Shown here: one piece after another, positions 60,301-64,000 of the stretch
Layout: each line of letters opens with the position of its first letter
Position numbering within the stretch: the stretch's first letter is position 1
DNA from: Closterium sp. NIES-65
Taxonomy: Eukaryota > Streptophyta > Zygnematophyceae > Desmidiales > Closteriaceae
Direction: 5' to 3'
DNA length: 64,000 nt
Assembly: GCA_948144175.1 (NCBI GenBank)
Contig: CANXME010000543.1
Location: forward strand, 28,066-92,065
The notes under the pieces: generated by a model
Seen by the model: only the letters and a program-made list of their open reading frames with translations
What the model was told of the DNA's origin: nothing
The model's database searches: none
Made by a program: the position numbers and the translations under genes

Positions 60301-63300
60301 TGCCATACTTGACGACATAGGTGCACGGTGAGAAGCGGTTGCGCTGGAGGGGCGCCGAGGGAAGGGTCGATGCGACACTGGCTTGAGGCATGGGAGCACG
60401 GATGGCCTAAGCCTTGGCCTGAGCCGTGGAGTCTTTCTCGGCAGAGAGGAGTGCGGTGGAGACCTTGGCAAAAGTGTGGTCTTCCGCAGTCAGCGTGAGG
60501 AGCATCTTCCTTGTGATTTCATAGGTTGTGGTGAGACCAACGAGAAGAGCTGCTGCAGGGGCCTGTTTGGGGAAGACTATACCCAGCTCCTTGAGTTCGC
60601 CATGAATGGTCCTGAAACCTTGGCAATGTAGTCGGCCATTCCCGAGCAATCCTCAAGGCGTACGTGGAACATGCCGGGGATGAGGATGGCAACTCCGACT
60701 GCAGTCTTGTTCATAAACCGATCCTGGAGATACTTCCAGTTGGCGTTGGAGGTAGGGTAGTTATGGAACGCGTTGACAAGTTCTGGAAGGGTGGAGGCGA
60801 TGAAGACGCTGATAATTGCAGCATCAGCCTTCTCCCACTTCCGGTACTTCTCAACGGCTTCCTCATATGCCTTTGTGTCAGCCTCACTAGCGGATACGGT
60901 CGGCTCGCGAGGGAGAAGGGGCTGTTTTCCCTTGCCACGGTTGAGGAGGACATCCTTGAGGTCCAATCCCTGCACGTCACGGCTCAGCAGGTGCTTGTCA
61001 ACCCCATAGCTCCATGTCTTAGAAGTTGGAGCTAGAGCCATAGGCGTCAAGACGGAGTGGGGTGATGGGGTTGGCCATGGTGGACGAGGTGAATGCCATG
61101 ATGGAGACCCCTTAGGGTGTCGCGCGGAGCGCCGCTCTTGAGTCAACGATAGGAACTTGAGGTTGGGGTTTACGAAAGAGAATTTCGAGGTTTAGGGTTT
61201 TTTGAAGGAGAATTCGACTGAAACGCCAATTTAGTGTCAACTACCTTCTAATCCTATTCCCACACACCCCCCCACACACCACCCCTCAGCTTCTCGGCTG
61301 CGCTGCTGCTCGGCTTCGCGGCTACAACGGCTGCTCGGCTTCGCGGCTACGTTGCTGCTCGGCTGCGCTGCTGCTCGGCTGCGCTTGCTGCACCTGTTCA
61401 GCTGCCGGGAAAGGGAGGGGATGGGGGTAGGAGTGCAGATGCGGAAGCGACGGGCGGCAGCCCGAAGGTGAAGCTGCAGGGCGACGGGCGGCGGCCCGAC
61501 GAGAAGCTGCAGGGCGACGGGCGACAGCCCGACGAGGAGAAGGAATGATGCGATGATGTTCGACAAAAACGAGCGATAGGTTAAAGCGCCGACGATGCGC
61601 TTACCAGTGAGATAGTAGATGCCGTCGAGAGTGAAGGGAAAGTGGTGCGGAAGAATTTCCGCCCACGAATGTCGAGAATCAACGGCAACGAGATTGAAGG
61701 CGGTTACGCCGAGGTTTGCGGGACAAACATCCGCAGAGATAAGAGGATCACGATCCGCGTGTGCGGTTTGAAGTGCTCTGATACCATCTCATAACTTAGG
61801 CTTAGAAGCGATACATTAGTAATGAGCTTGAAGCTCTTTAAGTACATCCAAGAAGGGGAGGGAATGGATGGGGAAGGGAATCGGGGGCAATCCATAGGGA
61901 TTGGGGTTAATCCCAAGGCAATCTCCAATTGGTGGGTTGGAGATTGCTTGGAGATTACATTTGGGTTTGGTTGGGATGTAGGTGTACACCCAACCAAACA
62001 CAATGTGCAAACTACACTACTCTAGGATATAGAAAATACAAAGTACAAAGTGTGAGATTTGAAGGCTAACACTAACAGTCAGTCCACTGCAACACCATGT
62101 CAGTCCACTGCAACACCATGTCAGTCCACTGCAACACCATGTCAGTGTCACCTTGCAACACATGTGGCAACCTCTTCCCTCTCCTCTCCCTCCCTCATGT
62201 TCCTCCCCCTCTCCACCAGGCCTATCACCAGCAGCAGTGGCATGCATCGCACTGGGATGCTTCTTTGGCCTTGCCCTCCTCGCGGCTACCCTCGTGTGGG
62301 TTTCTTCTCCCAACAAACGCCGCCGTGAGTACCCCTGGATCACCTCAATCCTTGTGGTGAAATCCCTCAAGAGCTATTGCAATGTCTCCCTCGCTTGCCT
62401 GCTCCTGATTCCTGCTCATGACTAAATGGGTGAGTGAAGTAACTCTCGACCACTTGCTACCCCTCCTCCCCCCACTCTTCCTCTCTTCCTTCCCCTGTTC
62501 CACCAGGCAAGTGGGGCGACCTGGACGTGTGTCACGAGTTCTCCCTGCAGCAGCTAATGCAAGCCACCGACAACTGGGCCGACGCAAACCGGCTGGGGCG
62601 GGGGGGCTTTGCGACGGTGTACCTGGGTGTTTCGCCCCAAGGGGAGATGTGGGCCGTGAAGCGATGTAGAGTGATGACCAACGACTTTGAGAAGGAGGTG
62701 TGTGCAGTGATTGGGAGGCAGCACTAGCTGGTCTGAAGCATGTGAGCATGTAGTTCAAAGGGGCAGTGGAAAACAGTTTGTGGGCAGTGGTGAGCATTGG
62801 TGGGTAGTGCAGTTTGCTAATCAAGGGGGGAATGTGGGGTGTGTGAAGCAGTTGTGCCCATGTGCGGGGCCATGGAACATAGCGCCAAGAGAGAAACTGG
62901 TGCAGCTGCTGGTGACATGCGTCTTCTCTTCCTCCTCGCTTACTCTGCTGTCCATGCACAGGTGCGAGCCATGGCAACGCTACGCCACGAGAACCTGGCG
63001 CGGCTGCTGGGGTTCCGTGTGGACATGCAGGTGGAGAGCGGGCGGCAGGAGCACCACAGGGGAAAACAGGGGTTTAACTTTGTGCTCCCTCCTGCTCCCA
63101 ATCCTCTACCCCTGCTTGCAATGCACAGGTGCGCGCCATGGCAACCCTACGGCATGAGAACCTGGTGCGGCTGCTGGGGTTCTGTGTGGACATGCAGGTG
63201 GAGAGCGGGCGGCAGGAGCAGGTGCTGGTGTATGAATATGTGGGGAATGGCGACCTGAAGCACCACATCCACCACGCCAAGTGTGAGTTCTCTTATTGAC

Positions 63301-63984
63301 CTGGTTCCCTCATACGTGCTGAAGGTCCCTCTTGGTCCTGGGTATGTTCAATTGAGCGTGGTGCGAATCAAGTGTATAACGTGCGTGTGCATGATGTGAC
63401 TGAGAATTCACCTTACCACTTGTAGGTGCGCGCATGAACGTGCATGCATATGCTAGTACCACTGCTTCCATCAACGTTTACATCAGAGCACATCCTCGTA
63501 CAACACCTCACCTGCAGGCCCCTCACCTTCCACCAACGGCTCAAAATCGCTCTGGGAGCAGCAGAAGGCCTCTCTTATCTGCACAGCTTCAGCACGCCCA
63601 TTGTGCACCGCGATGTGAAGCCCGCCAACATCCTCGTCACCGACTCGCTGGCCGCCAAGCTCGCTGACTTTGGGCTGCTCAAACAGCTCACTGAGGGGGA
63701 TGGGGAGGGCGGTGCCACGAGGATCGCAGGCACGCCGGGGTATGTGGACCCAGACTACAATCGCACACGGGTGGTGTCCCCAAAGACAGACGTTTACAGG
63801 TGGGTGGGTGGGAATCATTAAGCCATCTCTCAAGTTGTTCATGCACGAATGCGACGAGGATCGCAGGCACGCCGGGGTATGTGGGCCGGGACTACAACCG
63901 CACACGGGTGCTGTCTTCCGAGACAGATGTTTACAGGTGGGTGGGTGGATGGACGAGTGGGTGGGTGGGTGTGGAAATCATTCA
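36365..63984 (+). CDS. LRR receptor-like kinase, more than 27 kb, 3' end outside the window
   Basis: The first supported exon (36365-36485) is an N-terminal LRR cap: ALLAINRAVRAW, then CNHWAGVTCDARGF. About 26 LRR exons follow, mostly 66-78 bp with phase-2 borders (CT/GT...AG/G), one LRR each: 37211-37288, 37493-37564, 38061-38132, 38530-38601, 38864-38935, 39346-39513, 39847-39921, 40194-40262, 40459-40536, 40898-40969, 41228-41299, 41504-41569, 41749-41820, 42029-42100, 42354-42422, 42661-42732, 42970-43041, 43379-43450, 43785-43856, 44086-44157, 45003-45074, 45557-45628, 46048-46116, 53961-54032, 54243-54314, 54478-54552 and 55197-55430. Typical repeats read NNQFSGPIPDFLGSLPNL. EGF, transmembrane and kinase exons come next. 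It should be a plasma-membrane receptor with a serine/threonine kinase; the ligand is unknown. The 5' exon and the kinase end are missing. Confidence 0.88.
36741..37131 (+). mobile_element. TRIM: 391-bp terminal-repeat retrotransposon in miniature
   Basis: Two 86-bp repeats (36741-36826 and 37046-37131) start TGTAACGCCTGTGGG and end GTGTTATA, differing at a few bases. They are flanked by the 5-bp duplication GCTGT (36736-36740 and 37132-37136). CTGGTATCAGAGCC follows the first repeat as primer-binding site, and a purine tract (CCAGGAGGGGACGAG) precedes the second. The 219-bp interior has no coding capacity. It lies in intron 1 of the receptor kinase gene. Confidence 0.92.
37590..37825 (+). 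repeat. Low-complexity CACGGCACCGC repeats in an LRR intron
   Basis: Degenerate GCACCGCAC/GGCAC repeats end in three copies of TGCATCTGCCCCAAGC. There is no LRR or other domain in this stretch. Confidence 0.75.
38640..38805 (+). repeat. 14-bp tandem repeat in an LRR intron
   Basis: About 11-12 copies of CTTGCCCCTGCTTC lie between the LRR exons ending at 38601 and starting at 38864. Confidence 0.92.
38955..39135 (+). repeat. 9-bp tandem repeat in an LRR intron
   Basis: About 20 copies of CCCATCACC with scattered CCCATAACC and CGCCATCACC variants begin shortly after the donor at 38936. Confidence 0.9.
39196..39268 (+). pseudogene. Upstream decayed copy of the 168-bp LRR exon
   Basis: AACATTCACCTGCAAGGCGG and the following 50 bp match the start of the true exon at 39346 (NIHLQGGQVGGSITTLTF). 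It then loses similarity. Confidence 0.75.
39555..39671 (+). pseudogene. Downstream decayed copy of the 168-bp LRR exon
   Basis: About 115 bp repeat the second half of the exon at 39346-39513 (RLHTLELFGFD, then MTDGHMT) including its CT/GTGAG donor. Small indels shift the frame and no acceptor fits, so it is not counted as coding. Confidence 0.75.
40527..40780 (+). repeat. 20-bp repeat that copies an exon end and its splice donor
   Basis: About 12-13 copies of CGCACCTTGTCAGTCAGTGC. The first copy is the real border of the LRR exon 40459-40536 (CGCACCTT/GTCAGT); every later copy repeats the last exon bases and the donor. Confidence 0.9.
44390..44915 (+). repeat. Exon fragment followed by a 19-bp tandem array
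   Basis: 44396-44433 copies the end of the LRR exon 44086-44157 (CCGCCCTTCAAACCTCAGC onward) and its downstream GCCACAGGGTGG. That intronic piece is then amplified as about 25 copies of GTGGACCATGCGCCACAGG. The long open frames on both strands (up to 271 codons) are products of the array. Confidence 0.9.
45120..45193 (+). pseudogene. Extra copy of the LRR exon 45003-45074
   Basis: GGCAACGGGCTTGCAGGGTC and the following bases repeat the exon (GLAGSLPDF), including a CT/GTACGG donor. The nearest AG would give the wrong phase, so use as an exon is unlikely. Confidence 0.7.
45766..45890. repeat. Perfect 22-bp inverted repeat plus direct copies
   Basis: 45766-45787 and 45806-45827 are perfect reverse complements around an 18-base loop. 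The right arm with its GCGTTGTTGTTAACCTGCC flank is repeated directly downstream. It could form a strong hairpin in the intron transcript. Confidence 0.8.
46263..46332 (+). pseudogene. Extra copy of the LRR exon 46048-46116
   Basis: CAACCAGTTGGATGGGCCC through CTCGAGTCCCT/GTGAG repeats the upstream LRR exon (NQLDGPFPTSLLS) with intact donor. The bases before it (AACACAG) offer a possible acceptor, but without a pyrimidine tract. Confidence 0.65.
46459..47161 (+). pseudogene. Ty3/gypsy fragment: RT end and RNase H
   Basis: An open frame covers the RT thumb (RLEFLGHVISEAGVE, FLGFVNYVRRFVPDMARL) and RNase H (VTDASDIAIGAVLLQ, YESRKLHPPEKNYPIHDREML, TDHKSLQYL) up to DALTRPTAH. It is closely similar to the gypsy element at 5534, with which it overlaps at NPRQIRWLDFLES. 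It ends abruptly at 47161, where copia-related sequence starts. No stop lies inside. Confidence 0.88.
47265..49500 (-). pseudogene. E5 reverse transcriptase and RNase H, broken
   Basis: RT begins in the 49479-48598 frame (WIFRVKRPPGSPPVFKAQY), passes a stop near 48520, and continues with MDFSTAFLQGS and HRQAPREW. The catalytic motif reads MYVDNLV, so the second Asp of YVDD is Asn. A frame change near 48000 leads to RNase H (LTGHSDASW, SSCEAEIYA, YVDNKAAI) and the end VFTKAFPAGDHQRF near 47300. Both the Asp change and the breaks make it inactive. Confidence 0.87.
49500..51830 (-). pseudogene. E5 protease, integrase and linker, broken
   Basis: The protease motif is LDSGASRCFF (51399-51818 frame). 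A stop separates it from the integrase frame (51386-50754) with LLWHHRLGHP, DVWGPARVRG, LHSDRGGEF and NGVSEP, so D,D,E residues remain. A TAA at 50754, just after FAVR, cuts the integrase; the rest (WTEEVGDASRFRVWG) resumes in the same frame. The linker is made of degenerate Ala/Gly/Glu/Leu-rich repeats (49520-50030) different from those in E1 and E4. Confidence 0.85.
51840..52530 (-). pseudogene. E5 Gag remnant
   Basis: The frame 52528-51887 holds the second half of Gag with the atypical zinc motif starting CPYIICVGRRAGQIC, then CGTPGHAQSRCF, and the following YDAILTAMSALLG block that aligns with E1 (FDAILAAMYAVT). The Gag N-terminal part found in E1 and E4 is not recognisable. Confidence 0.75.
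52560..53135. repeat. GC-rich repeats in the E5 leader
   Basis: Repeats of GGGCGCGACGCGCGGGC with CAGCAG spacers (52620-52920) give way to GCAGGGCAGGGCGCTGGC repeats (52980-53060). This is the same position as the leader repeats of E1 and E4. Confidence 0.82.
53210..53338 (-). repeat. 5' LTR of E5 (129 bp)
   Basis: On the plus strand it starts TGTTTGAAATT and ends AGTTTGACA. The adjoining minus-strand sequence TGGTTTCAGAGC is the primer-binding site. The LTR core resembles those of E1 and E4. Confidence 0.8.
53339..53700 (-). repeat. Diverged LTR related to E3
   Basis: On the minus strand TAACTGCCTGTAG, then TTTGGTGGTGCACC, ATAGTGAA and CTCTCGACATT occur in the same order as in the E3 LTR. 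I found no second copy and no clear target duplication, so it is a fragment or diverged solo LTR. Confidence 0.6.
53695..53838. repeat. TTATATATTA microsatellite
   Basis: About 14 copies of the 10-bp unit TTATATATTA. A short piece of similar sequence (TTATATTATTATATATTACA) sits at the other side of the inserted cluster, near 46431-46450. Confidence 0.92.
54577..55093 (+). repeat. 56-bp tandem repeat in an LRR intron
   Basis: About nine copies of a 56-bp unit containing CTTGTTCTGTGAGCCTG and GAGAAAACGCTCCCCCATCC. All later copies are nearly identical; the first has two changes. Each unit includes CTGTGAG, identical to the donor used by most LRR exons of this gene. Confidence 0.92.
56187..56476 (-). 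repeat. 3' LTR of E6
   Basis: On the plus strand it starts TCTCATAACTTAGG and ends CTAACACTAACA. In element orientation the ends are TG...GA, slightly unlike the usual TG...CA. The following C-run (CCCCCCCAT) is the polypurine tract on the minus strand. Confidence 0.9.
56480..58250 (-). pseudogene. E6 reverse transcriptase and RNase H, frameshifted
   Basis: RT occupies the frame 58189-57179: WLFRVKQLPDEALVFKARY, MDASSAFLQER, GPKQAPREW and YVDDFILV with both catalytic Asp. The frame then changes near 57190 (SEPYPELVGSLMYAMM) and again before RNase H (frame 56815-56480: WCDNQSTIHI, HIELRHSFIRD, DLFTKPLGK). Confidence 0.87.
57892..60183 (-). CDS. E6 protease-integrase segment
   Basis: A 763-residue frame with the protease motif LDSGATHTVL, the GAG-pre-integrase motif YHHRLGHPNF with CLDC, and an integrase core with LDVWGPAPVP, LHPDGGGEF and NGIAESR, so D,D,E are kept. 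A long Pro/Ser/Thr-rich linker follows; no stop occurs inside. Gag upstream and RT downstream are in other frames (changes near 60150 and 58190). Confidence 0.88.
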   Translation of the reverse strand: MHARPTWLRSRTPASTSASDSAPADARINLLFPGTAMINEASSQYLGSSQAPQYIEFTLDSGATHTVLKETLSFKPYATPIPLLGADSSFTTHAKGSSTVPCPAFPSGTVTGMCVPSLRHNFVAQTEIQEAELRTIFWENENYGDILDPLTNKVLTRFTLNSSGLYTLQVPIPQVSTTQTATTTSPCSCRSFSNPTILYHHRLGHPNFRTLADMASKKLLLGLPASLPPPPDSPAPTCLDCTKSKLRQQPHPASPSVAAGPLDLVHLDVWGPAPVPARGGYRYFLVIVDDQSRYVSVDLLHTKAAVPEVLMAWVKQAQTAFDRKVKRLHPDGGGEFCNDKLKAFCSSEGIQQKFTLPDSPQQNGIAESRNHTLVQITRCLLSHSNAPHSLWGYALYHAALLYNLYPHPHLPDTTPTTLWLGKTPTPRSLRVWGCTAYVLLNPQARWQHGGKLGPKTQTCIYLGHNADSPDYLFLNPSTQQLVRSRDDVFDETRPFYSTSGRDPLPDPPSLVWADFDAPPDLSPAPAPSPPTPPATAPSPSAVSDPPSPVSSTAAPPSPSLPTPPTMQPPPSAPITYHRRSHPPAPPPPPVPPTTEEPALPQSPELITYHRRPIPPPKPPKSTPPTPPAPPSSPVAHGTRSHGAALPLALVLQYTAITPPPPAEGMCPLPFWKTGMRSCVIFMQSFLSSRTSSPTSLTHPPSTSRRTRPSLSLSPSKRLSQALMLPNGVMPWKRRLQHSPATTPSTTRHHLQESTSSGASGCSV
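60134..61146 (-). pseudogene. E6 Gag, frameshifted
   Basis: The first part (61146-60577 frame) holds WSYGVDKHLLSRDVQGLDL and NANWKYLQDRFMNKTAVG, typical of copia Gag (UBN2-like). A frame change near 60620 leads to LTTTYEITRKMLLTL. A stop near 60408 precedes the zinc-like motif CTYVVKYGNRKGHVCGG, then HPLATCF. Confidence 0.82.
61787..62077 (-). repeat. 5' LTR of E6
   Basis: It matches the left LTR with a few substitutions and one length difference. The minus-strand primer-binding site TGGTATCAGAGC occupies 61775-61786. Confidence 0.92.
62962..63060 (+). pseudogene. Upstream partial copy of a kinase exon
   Basis: VRAMATLRHENLARLLGF to VESGRQE is repeated here with its own acceptor (CACAG/GTGCGAG), 167 bp before the full exon at 63129. 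The copy lacks the VLVYEY half and has no good donor. Using both copies would duplicate the helix-C region, so I treat it as decayed. Confidence 0.7.
63851..63936 (+). pseudogene. Downstream copy of the activation-segment exon end
   Basis: RIAGTPGYVGRDYNRTRVLS and ETDVYR repeat the end of the exon 63518-63799, including its CAG/GTGGGTG donor. DP of VDPDY is changed to GR. Whether it is spliced as an alternative is unknown. Confidence 0.65.
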
Positions 63985-64000
63985 GATGCCTCGGAAAGGC

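Larger units (their letters stand above)
56187..62077 (-). mobile_element. Ty1/copia LTR retrotransposon E6, complete length
   Basis: LTRs at 56187-56476 and 61787-62077 (290 and 291 bp, a few differences) are flanked by GTCAG (56182-56186 and 62078-62082). On the minus strand TGGTATCAGAGC abuts the right LTR, which is therefore the 5' one. Gag, protease, integrase, linker, RT and RNase H follow. Several frame changes make it inactive. It sits in a receptor-kinase intron, inside a short repeat of GTCAGTCCACTGCAACACCAT type. Confidence 0.92.
55636..62324 (+). other. EGF-like and transmembrane exons of the receptor kinase
   Basis: These belong to the receptor kinase gene. Exon 55636-56045 encodes a Ser/Pro-rich spacer and an EGF-like module with six Cys in the region CRAFCSITDNGPCDGHGACV to CQCDVGYSVF. 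Exon 62220-62324 encodes AAVACIALGCFFGLALLAA and more, a single membrane helix followed by NKRRR, a basic stop-transfer signal. The intron between them is 6.2 kb because it holds E6. Confidence 0.85.
62507..63984 (+). other. Kinase-domain exons of the receptor kinase (partial)
   Basis: These belong to the receptor kinase gene. Exon 62507-62697 has the Gly-rich loop LGRGGFATVYLG and the Lys in WAVKRC. Exon 63129-63280 covers RHENLVRLLGF and VLVYEYVGNGDLKHH. Exon 63518-63799 has the catalytic loop HRDVKPANILV, ADFGLLK and the activation segment GTPGYVDPDY. All key residues of an active RD-type kinase are present. Partial copies of the second exon (62962-63060) and of the activation segment (63851-63936) lie nearby. 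The C-lobe continues outside the window. Confidence 0.88.

Noticed and set aside
63281-63282. AAGT/GTGAG as the donor of the kinase exon 63129-63280
   Set aside because: It gives a phase that does not join the next exon; AA/GTGTGAG yields the consistent HHAKPLTFHQRL junction.

Overview
The window looks like nuclear DNA of a green-lineage (streptophyte) eukaryote. It carries an intron-rich plant-type leucine-rich-repeat receptor kinase, a papain-like protease with the plant RD21 layout (protease, proline-rich linker, granulin), and Ty1/copia elements primed by the usual TGGTATCAGAGC-type initiator-tRNA site. It is GC-rich, packed with minisatellites and crowded with copia elements. That would fit a charophyte alga such as a zygnematophyte, but the species is inference; nothing in the sequence names it.

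Layout. 1-7485: a minus-strand copia element (E1, cut by the window edge) inserted into a Ty3/gypsy chromovirus whose 3' part continues to about 7485. 7861-17696: a complete but dead copia element (E2) with a GGTAG target duplication; its 5' LTR holds a solo LTR, and its gag-pol frame is split by a 3.5-kb non-autonomous LTR element (E3) made largely of a 35-bp minisatellite. 17754-24091: a copia element (E4) with identical 110-bp LTRs and a GAGAC duplication, but lacking half its integrase. 24458-34974: a compact host island of four genes: a two-exon gene for a 141-residue protein (-), an RD21-type cysteine protease (+, 6 exons), ATP-dependent NAD(P)HX dehydratase (-, 8 exons) and proteasome subunit alpha-2 (+, 10 exons). 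About 36365 to the right edge: one LRR receptor-like kinase gene of more than 27 kb. It has about one LRR per 66-78 bp phase-2 exon, an EGF-like module, a transmembrane exon and kinase exons that run off the window.

The kinase gene's introns hold a 391-bp TRIM, a composite gypsy/copia cluster (46459-53700), a minus-strand copia element (E6, 56187-62077), at least seven tandem-repeat arrays and several decayed copies of neighbouring exons. The host genes are ordinary: vacuolar proteolysis, repair of damaged NAD(P)H, the proteasome core, and cell-surface signalling; nothing suggests a shared pathway. The unusual material is in the mobile and repeat DNA: a shared C-x13-C-x3/4-H-x4-C motif in Gag of four copia elements in place of the usual zinc knuckle, the minisatellite-bodied element, the TRIM, and a repeat array whose unit carries a splice donor.

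Exon borders were placed by hand from GT/AG sites, reading phase and family similarity, and may be off by a base or two in places.
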